Below are positions 1 to 12,542 of a stretch of 64,000 bases of DNA, piece after piece (the stretch's first letter is position 1; each line of letters starts with the position of its first letter). Source of the stretch: Linepithema humile (Eukaryota > Arthropoda > Insecta > Hymenoptera > Formicidae); NCBI RefSeq assembly GCF_040581485.1, contig NC_090134.1, positions 14,623,501-14,687,500 of the forward strand. The letters are read 5' to 3'. Made by a program: the position numbers and the translations under genes. The notes beneath the pieces were generated by a model. It was not told the origin of the DNA and searched no databases. It saw nothing but the letters and a program-made list of their open reading frames with translations.

Positions 1-539
1 GATCCGTTTCATCATATACGCAATTATTATTTTATATGTATAAATAATTCAAGGAACGAAAGCAAAATTAAAGCAATTTTATACAAAGAGACAACTTTGA
101 TAGCAGTTGCGATATTTTATCTTGTATTCTTCCGATCTATAATATATAAGTGCGCGTTGATATTCGGATATCTAAATACACGACGCAAGAGAGCGGTATT
201 TATATAAAGAATGATCCTCTATATTGTCAAAGGATATTCAATTTCACGTATATATGTTATCGTAAAAAACAATCAACAAAAATACAAAAAAGCAAATTAA
301 GATAGCAAGCTTTGATATTTTAATCGAATTTTTTAGAGATTCTATGACCTGGAGATTTTTATAATATACATGATACGCACGTGTACAATTTATCTCAATA
401 ATATTTCCGAAATTTTGAATTTTGTAATCATAAAAGAAAGCAATCCATTAATGCAGAGAGAGAAAGAGAGAGAGAGAAAAACTTGGATATTCCAATATAC
501 AATATTTCCGGACTCTCACAATATATGATACAAACACTT

Positions 540-1080
540 TGACGAGTGCATCCGACGTCAGTGTTCGATCGCGCGAATAAGAACCTTACGCGAATAAGAA
601 GCCTAATTTTGCTTCTGGAATATGTGACGTCGCGGTCGCGAGGAACGGTCCTCCGATAACACGGGATGATGTTGGCGATTGGCGGAGGAAGTTGTCGATG
701 AATGACATCGGCGTGCAATATAGATGAATGGACGACATATCAAGTCGACGAATGTGCCGACGACGTCAGCGAGCAATCGCATTAAAATGGAACACGCAGT
801 GGAACGCGAGCGAACGAGCGAGCGGGCGACGCTGCACAATGTTAATCCGCGCGACACGTAGCAACCGTCGACAAAATCCCGGTATCATTCGTGAAAATTA
901 ACACGCACGAACCACCGTGTTCCGCAAGCGAGTGCCAGCACGGTAAAAAACACGGCCAAAATGCACGGGAGGTTGACACAGTGTCGTGTGGCATTCGTAG
1001 CTCGAGTATAACTGGATTATCGCCAACGACAACGACATAACGTCGGAACGGAATCATCGACTGATCGCCACTACAAGGTC
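540..1080. promoter_or_regulatory. CpG-rich block, possible promoter or noncoding exon
   Basis: GC-rich, CpG-dense DNA set in very AT-rich surroundings. Open frames of 70-100 codons occur on the minus strand, but they overlap in different frames and show no recognisable domain, so I do not call them genes. In this window CpG-dense blocks also sit upstream of Tao, Tps and the goosecoid-like gene. By analogy this could be the promoter of a gene lying left of the window or of a noncoding transcript. Confidence 0.25.
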
Positions 1081-3539
1081 TGTCCGAGTGTACTCGCTCT
1101 ATGTGTATTCACTTCGCCGCTTTATAACTGGATTAAATATTATCATAAACACCGCGCATGAACTGACGGCGTGCACTCACGACTGCAGTTTGCTCGCTCA
1201 TGAACAAGAGAGTTTCTTCCTCGATGAAATCAATAAATAAACGCACATACACATTTTTCTATATAACTTATCGATCTATATTACATAGAAAAAAATTATG
1301 TGTGTCAATATGAATCTGTGCTAATTTTATTCAAATGTATCCAAATGTATGTATATATTTGTATCAATAAAATGTAATCAAAAGACACAATTATATAATA
1401 ATCGGAAAATATAATAGAAAATTTAAAGTTTAGTTACTTATAGATTGTAAATGCATCAATTGTATGTCATTGAATATATAATTGAATATTATATATATTT
1501 CAATTTATTAAAGAGCTGAAGAGAATGATATAGGAATATGTTTTAAAGATTTCCATTCAACCAAATTATTTATCAATTCATTTTTCTGTCACCCCATGAC
1601 CTATATCGCATCACACAATTTTATTTTTGTCAAAGTTTTATAAATTTATAAATTTTGTATTTTCACTTTTTTATCCGTTAATATTATTCTGTAAAACGCG
1701 AATTTATGCGCCTATACGTGTAAGGGACAACGATAGCGTGAATAGCATATTTGATTGCGCCCCAAGTAGATAGGAATTAAAGTCACAATCACCACTTTCT
1801 TATCTACCTCTTTGAAATGAACACGAGCACGCTATGTCGGACGGTGTTATCGATTACTCGAATCGGCGATTACAAAGGATCTGAAAGAAAGAAGGAGATC
1901 TGAGATAAAATACAGTGGTAGCTGTTTGAGAAAGCTCTGCGAGAGCTTTGCCGAGGGATGATTGTTCGAGAAAAAGAAGGGATTTCCGCAACCATTGCTT
2001 TGAACTTTGAATTTGTGTATGACGTTCTATTGAAGAAAATATATACGTATAAATTTATATATAACTGCTGTATATCTCATATTATATTTTGTGAGCGTGC
2101 GTGCGCGCGAGTATGGAGATGTATGTGTGTGTGTGTGTGTGTGAAAATTACAGCTAAAGCGTTATTAAGAAATAATTATTAAATTGATATGTATGGTCCA
2201 CATATTTCACACAAGACACATAATAACACGTAAAACCGATGTTTCTCGCTTCCCGTTGCCACACACGTATGATTTTCGTCTTTAAATAGAATTCTTTAAG
2301 AGATAATACAAATTATTGATTATATAAGGGATGTTTGAATTTATAATTGAAAAGTAGAAGCAACTAAATTATATTGGTATATTCAGTAAACTCGATAAGA
2401 GAGATTAACAAAGACGTGAAAGGACGTCTGATTCGCATAAAATAAAGCCGAAAGATATGCACGAATTGAAAATGCATCTTGCGTGAAAATGGTGAGAATA
2501 ACTTTAAAGAAACTTTGTTCTTCACAAGCTTCGTCCAATTAAAAGGAACAAAGAAGGCTTACAGCCTCTTTAATCTCTTGTCAGCTTTTCTTTCTCTATT
2601 TTTTGCCTTCCTATGATTACGTTCCCGCAAAAGAAGATCTAATTCCATGCCACTTTCTTTATTGTGTGTATGTGTGTGCGCGCGCGCGTGTGCGTGTGTG
2701 AATGTGTGAATGTATGTTACACGATTATGATATCTTTCTTTGCTTAAATCTTCTAGTATCAGCTTAAAATGGGGATGCTACTGATGGGACTAGATCCAAT
2801 TACAGTGTCGTTTCGCGATTTTTCTAAATTACAACTTTTTACAATTCACTGTGCCGCGGATGCTTCATTTTCGAAGAATTACTTTAGACTTTAATAATAC
2901 AACACTGCGAAACTTGGAGTCGAAATATATCCTCGTACGTACATCGCGTGCCTCATCTTCACACGCATCAAATTGTTTAACGTCCGTGCTATTCACTCAA
3001 TAATCAAATATCAATAACAAATTTGGATAGCGGACGTTGACAAATAAAATACTGATGGAGTAATGGTCAAAGAGAGGGTGAAACATCAAACAATGCTCGC
3101 AAACACGAGCGTAATGATGATAGCTGTAAAAGCCATAATGACAGAGAAGACACGAGAAAACTACTCGGAAAACACAATGTGATTACGGAGTTGTTGTAAC
3201 AATACTTGAGACGCTGCTTATGCTTACAAATGGAAAATAAGGAATTAATCTGGCGAATGTCGGTAGAATAAAATTAATTATGTGACAAAAGATGGAAGTT
3301 GTGAATAAAATTGTGTGAATCAATGATGCAATTCGATTGAACATTAATTGTCACGTTACTCGTGAATTATCTTCTATCGTTGCATCGCGCATTGAAACAA
3401 GTATCGACAACGATACCATATTAAAAGTGTTTAAAGAGCTGAAACCTTTGGTAACTACTTGAAAACACCCCGACTCTTGAGGAATATCGCGAGATACCGA
3501 AGCCGCCGTTTCTTGCGATTCGCAAACCATTCTAAATAA

Positions 3540-4260
3540 GACGCGCGCACTAATCTTGAAATCCTCCTCGCGAAGAAGTTTTCGAAAACCGTTGACACAG
3601 TCACGACAATCAAACTCGTTCACGACGATGGATCACCAAAAGATATATCACTCGATCTTCAATATTCTTGCGAATCTCTGGCGATGCGAATCACCAAAAG
3701 TGTCACCGAATGGCGATTGTTGATTTTTCGCCGATCTGTTACGATCGCGGTGCCAGCAACGAGGGACCACTCGGTCGTTGTATCGATCGGGATCGCGACC
3801 GAGACTAGGACCGGTATTTTCTCACGCACGTGTCACGCGACCCCCAACGACGAAAGTCACTAGGAGACCGGTAGCAACCCCCGCCTGACGAGAAGCACGG
3901 AGGATGTTAGAAAGGACGTCGGGACGACAGACGATGTGGCGGGAGGATCGATGGTGGGGTGCTCGAGTGGGACGGGGGGAAAGGTTCAACGGAGTAGAGG
4001 GTAACCGAGCAGGCGAGAAGGGGCTCGATCGCGCTGACGAGGGTGAGATTGGATCGGCGAGAAGAGTGCGACGAGAAGAGAGGGTCGTCCCCACCATGTC
4101 GCTACACCCACGGATTAAAAACCAAAGTGTTTCCCCTATCGCATCCCTTCTCCGTGTTCGCGCTACGTGGACGCCGCTTATCCGCACGGGATGCTGCGCA
4201 GTCTCCGGAGCACTGACACAGTGTGCCACAGAAAGTGCGCCTGCACCGATAGAAGCTGAC
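3540..4260. promoter_or_regulatory. CpG-rich block, possible promoter
   Basis: A GC-rich block of about 700 bp with long overlapping open frames on both strands (3822-4262 minus, 3904-4341 plus). This is what high GC content gives by chance, since few stop codons occur. Neither frame has a domain or a splice structure I recognise. It resembles the CpG-rich DNA upstream of the real genes in this window, so a promoter or untranslated first exon is the best guess. Direction is unknown. Confidence 0.25.
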
Positions 4261-7163
4261 ATACAATGCTTCTCGGTATATATTATATATATATATTACA
4301 CAGTAATCCGAATAAACGAAAACGAGATAAACGAGATATAATAATAAACGATAAACATAATTTTATCGATTTGTTGATGCCGTGTCGGCATCAAGCAGAA
4401 ATGGGCAAGCTGAATTTGCATATGCAGGAACGTTAATATTTTCGATTAATTTCCTAAAATCTATAAGCATTTATTTCTTATTGTTAAGATAAGTTATTTC
4501 TTTAAAGTTGCACTTTCTGTCAATGCATCTTTTACTAAATAATAGCAATTGTTGACATAAATCAGATGCTACTAACTGATTAATTAAGTGCTCCAATGTT
4601 TAAATAAATACATAAGGTACTTTGCGACACGCAAACTTTAAGCAATCGAATTTTTTAGATTTTCTATTACATTACTATGCAATGTTATTATCACAAATGT
4701 TCCGTAAAAACGAATTTTTGACACTTTTTAAAATTTAACACTAGACACATGACTGTTTCTCAACAAAAAAGTTCCCACATATGATTATTTTTCAATAGTA
4801 CAATGAAGCAGAGTTATGCAACAGTGATTAAAATTATCAATTTTTAAGATAAAAGTTTTATTAGAAACACATATTCATATCTATATACAATCTATATACG
4901 CGTGCGTGTATTCGTAGAAATTAAATAGCAAGTTTATATATATACTAATTTTAGTAATAAATAACCTTCCTCTTAACTTTTCAATATTTAATTTTACAAA
5001 TATTAAATATTAAATACAAATATTAAATATTAAATTGTTTATCTTGTAATTCTAATATTAAATAAGTTTTAAAAATAGAAACAATTAAGATTAATTAAAG
5101 ATTGTTATAATTATGATTTTTTTCATAATATCTCATCGACATATAAAGTGCCGCATAAACCAAACATAACAATTTTTACTTTATACATATATCAATTTCA
5201 ATTAAAATGATGAGACAACACAATAGATACAATTAATTACAGAAAAAAGCACTTTGACGACACTCGAAAAAATGATCTTGCAATAATAGCTAAAATTTTC
5301 TAGGTGTAAAAAATTAACTAAAACAGATAAATGATTAGCAACTGTTGTGATATTGCATATGTAATTACTTAATCAGTTTAGATGACAGAAACAGAATATA
5401 TATCTGTATTGTTTGTGAACTTTAAAAAGAAAGTTTCTCTAAAGCGCCTATCTATATAAGATCAATCACGTGTTAGATCATGCAATGAATAACATTTAGC
5501 AGTGGTACCTAAATTTTTCAGAAGCTATTGCTAGAACATTACTGCTATAAATTCTATATGTGACAAACAATGTTTTCACAGATACGAAAAATAGCGATAC
5601 ATTCTTGTTGCGATATCTAGAAATCTAACTACATCAGCGAAATATTTTTTTGAGTGGAGAAGATGCAAAATGAACGAAAAAACTTTAGATCGACTGCGGA
5701 CACAGATGCAGATCATTGATCATAATATTGATTTATAATAGCGATTGTACATACACAATATTTCACAGGGTTAAACATTAAAAGAAGATAAAATTCGAAA
5801 TTTTTTAGTAAATGTTAAAATTAGTTGAATTATTATAAACGCTAAGTAGAGATCCAACTACAGAACAACTACTACTTAACAAAATACACATGTTTGATGA
5901 TAAATATGCATTGGCTACAATTGCTATGTATTCCGGCGAGAAGATAACGTGGATAATATTCGAAGGAAATCTTAATCGACCCCAAGTATGTACACAGATG
6001 CAGATCCCTGAAATCACAACAATAACGATTCTCAAAATGCTAAAACTGCAACATATCGCAAATTTCTATAGTTATTTAACATAAATGTAATTCAAAATAT
6101 CTTATAACTGACAGAAATGAATTGTTAATCAGTAATTAATTATTTGTATTAATTCGTTCAATATGCAAAATTTCCCAATACTAAAAATAATATTAATATA
6201 ATTAAAATTAATTATAATTATTTACTGTGGAAATAAAGTTTGACATTTTTCTTACAATTAGTAAAGTTATAAATTAAAAATATATTGAATTATTACAATG
6301 CAATCAACACAGTTAATTAGAAAATATATTATAAAATAAATTATGAAACTTGTATATAAATACCTCGTAATAATCATGCATTCGTTGCATTTTCAGTACA
6401 CTTGAATAACGTGAAAAACAACGTGAAAATAAAAAATAAGACTCCGAAGACATACAAGAAAGTTTCGACACCGAAATCGCAATGTTGTACAATAACGGCA
6501 ACGCGTTGCTTAATATATTAGAATGAACGTTTGACATTGCGAGACACTTATGATAACTTTTCAAGTGTGAGATTTACATTTAGACAATAATTATCACAAA
6601 AAATACGAACCAATTTAAAAATTATTCTACAATCACTGTGGCGCATTGCATATAACTGAACGTAGTTCGTTGGTATTGAGATCTTGAGGTATGCACATAC
6701 TCAAACTGCAATGTAATAAACTTCATGTAGTATAATAGATAGTAATTTTTAGCGCAAAAATAAAATTGTAAACTTAATTTCAATTTTAATAGATATTGAA
6801 AAATATCAAGTGTTGAACGAATCATTGAAGCGAACTTTTATTTATAATAATTACTTGTCATACAAATAAAACTAAAACTGATTTATTTATTTTTATTTAC
6901 TTATTTAATCACTTATATATTTGCTGAAAAAAGTATTAGTGCAGTAACACTTTTTTCAAGCTGTACGATTAAATCAATGGTATTGTAAGTATATATTGAG
7001 TATTTACACTAAATATGCTCCACTGTGCGCACGCACAAGATCACTGTCAATACCGCTGGCTGTAACGCAGTGTATAGCAGTGTGCAGTGTGTTGAGTGTA
7101 TTGAGGTTATCTATTGCGGACGATGTCAGATGTGATATTGCACGTAGCTAATACGCTGTAATC

Positions 7164-9787
7164 ATGTCATCAACATATTTGACAGGAGGCAAATTAAATA
7201 TTGGGCTTATACAAGAACAAGCGAGAAAACGGTTGCTTTGTTTGCTAGAAAAATGCGATGGCTCCAAGGTATCAAAATAATCCAAACGTAACCTAACTTC
7301 TTTTAACCAAAAGTTAACTGAATACATATATATTAATTTTAACTATATAATATATTAGCTTTCGTTGTTTACTGTGTAGGCTATTATATGGGATCAATCG
7401 TTAGCTGGACCAATTGGTCTTGTTGCAAAGTATAATTTATTGGAGGAATATGGTGTCGTAAAAATGTATCCATTGTATGGTGGAACTTTGACAATACCAC
7501 CTAATATTGCCAACATCATATTCATTTCAAGACCACAATTGGAACTCATGGATTTAATTGCTGAAAATATTCATGGGTAAGCATGAAACAAATATGTTGT
7601 CAGATAGAGTAGAATTGCTTTAATAAGCTTGACGTTAACAAGAGTCATATCCAAAACCACTTGTAAATGTTGCAAGTAAAATTGTTAGTAGTAGCACATA
7701 GTAATTTTGTTACTTTTGTTTTTTAATAATTTTAGCATAAAAAATTTATTATACACATCATACTACATTATATATTAATATATATATAAATATGTACATC
7801 TTTTAATGTATTTACAGTGAAGAGGGTAAAAGGCCACGCAAAGAATTTCATTTATTTTTTGTACCACGGAAAAGTCTACTCTGTCAAAAAAAACTTCAGA
7901 ATCGTGGTGTATTTGGCAGTTTCACATTGATAGAAGAATTCAAATGTGATCTCTTTCCATTTGATAATGATCTATTATCAATGGAACTAAGTGGATCCTT
8001 TAAAGAATTCTATTTGGAAAATGATCCCACTTGTCTATATCAAGTTGCACAAGCTATACAAGGTTTACAGAAATTATATGGAAAAATTTCAAGAATCACA
8101 GGAAGAGGACCAGCTGCTAGCAAAGTTTGGGAATTATTACAGAGATTAAACAGAGAAGAAGAAGATAATAAAGCAGTTTCTACCTCATCTGTTGCTATTG
8201 AACACTTATTATTATTGGATCGATCTGTAGATTTACTTTCGCCGTTAGTTACACAGTTAACTTACGAAGGACTAATTGATGAAATATTTGGAATAAAATA
8301 TAGTAAAGTATCAATGTTACTTTGTAAATTTAAATACTTTTTTTGCTTTGAATGCTTTTCATCAATTTGCTATCAAATTTGTTTTTTCTCAAATATATGA
8401 AATATTAATAGAAATATTTTTCTATTCTAGATACTGTGCAATTACCTGCGAGAAAGTTTCATGATTCCGATGACTCTCCCACAGCTATATCTTTAAATGA
8501 AAAAGAACAAATCATATTGAATTCAGGAGAAGAACTTTTCGCTGAGATCAGGTATACGATTCAGATATTCATATCTTCCCCTAATAGTCTTTCATAAAAA
8601 TAAATTTTACAGAGATAAAAACTTTAATGGTGTTGGCCCGGTTTTGAGCAAGAAAGCTAAAATAATTTCATCTCAGTTTGACGAAAGACATGGAGATAAG
8701 AGTGTACAAGAAATCAAACAGTTTGTTGCAAGATTACCACATATGCTAGCGACAAAGCAATCTTTAGCAAGACGTAAGCTGTGTTTAAGTCAATTTGCAT
8801 AATTTTTTGAATAGAAAAGTTCTTTCTTGTTTAAGTGTTCTATCATAATCTTTTATTCGCTAGATACCACAATTGCTGAAATGATAAAAGAAGTTACCGA
8901 CTCGAGTAATTTCTTAGAATCTCTGCAAGTCGAACAAGAATTGTTAAATTGTATCGACACAGACAAACCAAATGCGTACATTGAAGATATGATAGCGCAG
9001 CAGCAACCATTACTCAAAGTTTTACGTCTTCTTTGCATACAATCATTGACAAATTCCGGTTTAAAGCCGAAAATATTAGATTACTATAAGAGAGAAATAA
9101 TTCACACTTACGGATTCCAACATTTGCCAACTATATTAAATTTAGAAAAAGCTGGACTATTAAAGCAGCAGCAATCAGTGCGACAATACGCGGTTTTAAG
9201 GAAAGCTTTAAGACTCACGGTTGAGGATGAGAGTGAAATAACACCAAAAGATATCAGTTATGTACATTCTATATACGCACCACTGAGTGTGAGATTAGCA
9301 GAACAATTAGTGCAACCAAGTGGATGGCAAGGATTAAACGATGTAATGGGATTATTGCCAGGTCCTACTGTAAGCAGTGTTCCGTATAATGCATCTTCAG
9401 GGAGACGTACGTTAAATTTATACTTTCATTATGTACAGTTTATTCTCATCAAGAGATGAGTTTACCTTGAAAGTATAACAAATTTTTATTTCAGGAAATT
9501 CGATTACTAGCGAAGATTCTAGTTCTGAACCAACAAAATTAATTATGGTATTTTTTATTGGAGGATGTACTTTTGCTGAAATATCTGCTCTTCGGTTTTT
9601 ATCACAACAAGAAGACTGTGAGTATATGAAATTATAAAGTATTTATTTGCATAATTAAATCAATGGAGACATACGATATAATACAAATTTGTTTTCAGTA
9701 AATGTTGAATTTGTCGTGGGAACTACTAGATTAATCAATGGCAACACATTTCTCACTTCCTTGATGGAAGATCTAGATCACACTTGA
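7164..9787 (+). CDS. Vps33A: Vps33A (carnation), Sec1/Munc18 protein of HOPS/CORVET
   Basis: Eight exons: 7164-7268, 7380-7576, 7818-8302, 8431-8551, 8613-8773, 8864-9406, 9495-9617, 9699-9787. All introns are GT-AG and the frame is continuous, giving 607 aa (human VPS33A is about 596). The product clamps assembling SNAREs as the SM subunit of the HOPS and CORVET tethers, acting in endosome-to-lysosome, pigment-granule and autophagosome fusion; the Drosophila orthologue is carnation. Conserved blocks seen: AIIWDQSLAGPIGL (from residue 36), FDNDLLSMELSGSFKE (about 149-164), LLLDRSVDLLSPLVTQLTYE (about 232-251), an AEIRDKNFN-type block across the exon 4/5 junction, LDYYKREI, and the C-terminal GGCTFAEISALRFLSQ (from 560). 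It is the VPS33A form rather than VPS33B by overall match from memory. The ATG was chosen because it opens the conserved N-terminus in frame with exon 2. A possible ATTAAA poly(A) signal lies at 10083-10088. Confidence 0.96.
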
Positions 9788-10199
9788 AAAGGAGATTACA
9801 TATGTGCAAATGACAAAGTAGGAATATTTCATTACTTTTATGTGATGAAGTAAAATTCCTGTAAATATTATATATACATATATATCTTTTCCCTCTTATA
9901 TATTATTTTATTACATAATTCCCAATTATATATTTAATTCTTAAAAAATAGGATGACTTGTTTCTGAACTGCTATAAATATCATATAAAACTACACTGTA
10001 GAATAATATAACATTTAGTATAAGTGATTTTCTATTTATATACAGTTTTACAAAATCCACTTGTAGAATATACATTGTGTAAATTAAAGAATTATTATAT
10101 GATAAAGCAGAAATGTTTAAATTGCCACATGCGAATAATGAAGTAATTGTTAAAAATCGAACTTTTCATCGGTTGGTAACAGAGAAAACTGTCTGAATT

Positions 10200-10639
10200 G
10201 TTCTACAAAGAGGAACAAGAGAGAGCGATCATACCGAAGTGATTAGTTTGCAATACGATTGGCACAGAGCGCCATCGCCATCGCGACGGGCAATTTTGGT
10301 GATGTGCCGTGTAGTGTATACAGTATACGGTACAATACAAAGCGATACGAGCAAAAGCGGGCGTGAAGCAGCAGTGGAATTCTCGAGCGTGTTCCCTGCG
10401 CTCGTCCGTAGGTTCGAGCGACGGTGGGCGCCGTGTCAACACTCGTCACGGATCGTCGTCGCTCGCTAGCTCGTGGCTCGCTCACTCTCTCGCGAGAGAG
10501 TGCGTGTATGCGTGCATACGTGCGTTCGTGACGTGCGTATACAACACGACGGCGACGGCAACGGCAACGGCACAACGACAACGGTGACGTCGGCGACAAC
10601 AACGACAACGACAACGACAGAGACGACGACGGTGACAAC

Positions 10640-10681
<42 letters not shown>

Positions 10682-10697
10682 AGCGACAGCGACAGCA

Positions 10698-10735
<38 letters not shown>

Positions 10736-11700
10736 AGCAGCGGCGGCGACGGTGGAAACGGCGACGTCAACGAAGACGAAGACGACCACGGGGACAACAA
10801 CAACGCCGACGACGACGAGGAGAAGAAGAAGGCGTGTATTGTTCCGGGGTGCGGTGGACAGCTTGCGCGACGACGAATCAGCAGCGGAATCGCTCAAAGA
10901 CAGACGCTTAATTATGTCCGCGGGATCGGTGGCCAGGTTCAGGAAAAAGAGCTGCTGCCGCTCCTGTTCTTTCTCTGCTGTTTTCTCCGCCTAAAAAAGA
11001 GTGCACGGAGCTTGCGAGGCGCATGCTTCCCCGCCCGCTCCCTCGCCATTTTGGAGGTGAATACGATTTCCTCAGCTCTTTTTTAACCCGGCCCACCCTA
11101 CCTCGTGAATTTTTTTCCTCACGGCCAATCATTTCGAGCAAGCATTCATGCATACACGCCAGCCGCTCAGCCAGACTCGCGGCCGTGACACACGCTGATG
11201 CAAAGTGTGTTTTCGTGTTGACGACGTACTGCATCGGAGCGCAGCGCAACGCAGTGCAGCGCTACATCGCGCTCGCTCGCTCGCTCGCTCGAAAAGGGAG
11301 GGGAGTGCGATCGGGCCGACGAGTGCGAAGACCCAACCCTCCTTACGCCCGCATTTCTCCACCTCCTGCGAATTCCCCGTCATCATCCGATCCACCGCAC
11401 TTTTCTTACAATGTCCACCATCATCGTTCGATCTTTTCGCAAGGTTTACTCTCGTCCAGAGGCTGGTTTTTTCAAAAGTTCTCGCGGTGCCGCTCAATAA
11501 TTCTTTACTTACGCCCTCAACGTCGGAACGCCGTGCGCGCCCTGCCAAATTTCGCCCCCCGGTCCAGTCCGGTGCAACTCGCGCAACAAGGTAGTCAATG
11601 CTCCGTGGCGGGTGATTAATGTCATGCAGAAACGACGACAACCGGTGTTCTACTCCTTCATACATTAGGTATTAGCCGCACTCTCTAGTAACGTGACTAA
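10200..11700 (+). promoter_or_regulatory. Probable Tao promoter / untranslated first exon, CpG-rich
   Basis: A CpG-dense block of about 1.5 kb, 0.8-2.3 kb upstream of the Tao start codon and downstream of the Vps33A stop. Its position and composition suggest a CpG-rich promoter plus a noncoding first exon, joined to the acceptor-like site at 12412. No TATA box or initiator was resolved. Frames in this block translate to runs of Thr, Ser or Val, which reflect the repeat and not a protein. Confidence 0.4.
10546..10832. repeat. Trinucleotide (ACG/GAC/ACA) simple repeat tract
   Basis: About 290 bp built mostly of ACG, GAC, ACA and GGC triplets, with uninterrupted (ACG)n runs near 10644-10680 and 10697-10733. 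One frame reads as poly-Thr on the plus strand and another as poly-Val on the minus strand; neither has an ATG context or an exon partner. It lies in the CpG-rich region upstream of Tao, where it may be part of the promoter or 5' UTR. Confidence 0.85.
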
Positions 11701-12542
11701 GACGACAACAATGACGAGAGTGCGATGGTTCTTGTCGCTTCTGCAGGAACGTGCCTATTTCTGTGTCGTTTCAGCCGTGTTACGTGCTCTCGCTCTCGCG
11801 ATGGGGGATCGCTTTTAGATTTCACTCTGTGCACAAAAAAAATCATAACAAGTAGGATAATGAGTCGCGAATCCAAACGTTTGTTATATTTGCGATTTCT
11901 GTGCTGTGCTGTGCTGTGTCAAACGCATCCGGTCGGATGATGCTTTGACTTTTGATAGTCGAGTGGAAAATTAACCATTCTTTTTACACGGAGCAAATGT
12001 GAATACAGGCACTCAGAGTTGCTTGCTTAAACTTGAAAATCTATCGGCAACAATTTTGCGAAAGGCTTATTTGTGAAGCTGGATTACTTTTGTATAATTA
12101 AATTCGAAAATATAAGTGGATGGAAAAGTGTCTTTTTAACATAATTTGCACAATAAAACTTTATTTTTTATTTAATTTCAAGTCCTTACATTAGCAGAAT
12201 TTTAATTTACCGAGATGTTGAAAAAATTACTACATCTTTTTTTTTCTTTTTATCTCTTACAATATCTATAAAAATACTTATTTCCGAATTAAATAAGGAA
12301 TCTACTTCACACATAGTATAGTTACAAATTGTCTTGTACTTTCTAGTATTCGTATTCTTTATAGCTAGTTGGCTCAACGAATAAAAAAGTATAAAGCGTA
12401 TTTCTTTTATAGATAGAATGTTAAATTCGGGAATGGACTGACAGAGGATTCAACAAAGTCAGAAGGACAAGGAATTTAAAGACGATAACAAGGCAAGGTG
12501 TCTGGACTAGGCCTCGGACATCTAATTATCAATAACTCGACT

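Larger units (their letters stand above)
1..7163. other. Gene-poor stretch upstream of Vps33A
   Basis: No open frame here shows recognisable protein similarity or a convincing exon structure. The stretch is AT-rich except for two GC/CpG-rich blocks at about 540-1080 and 3540-4260, which look like promoter or first-exon DNA but have no coding exon I can attach. Simple repeats are a GA run at about 454-477, a GT run at 2121-2143 and a mixed TG/CG run at 2663-2717. Near 4995-5034 a 20-bp AT-rich unit is directly duplicated. The last 140 bp or so, just before the Vps33A start codon, should contain its promoter and 5' UTR. Confidence 0.5.
9788..12542. other. Vps33A-Tao intergenic region and Tao 5' region
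   Basis: The first 400 bp or so are AT-rich and probably hold the Vps33A 3' UTR. From about 10200 to 11700 the DNA becomes GC/CpG-rich, with long overlapping open frames on both strands that I read as composition artefacts. Included is the trinucleotide tract at 10546-10832. From about 11950 the sequence is AT-rich again. A pyrimidine-rich acceptor-like site (TTTCTTTTATAG) ends at 12412, so the Tao coding exon may begin there with about 130 nt of 5' UTR joined to an upstream noncoding exon that I cannot place. Confidence 0.45.

Noticed and set aside
3822..4341. Overlapping frames of about 145 codons on opposite strands
   Set aside because: Expected in GC-rich DNA where stop codons are scarce; no recognisable protein or splice structure.
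10466..10994. Long open frames of poly-Thr, poly-Val or Ser-rich sequence on both strands
   Set aside because: They come from the ACG/GAC triplet tract read in different frames; no domain, no convincing start and no exon partners.
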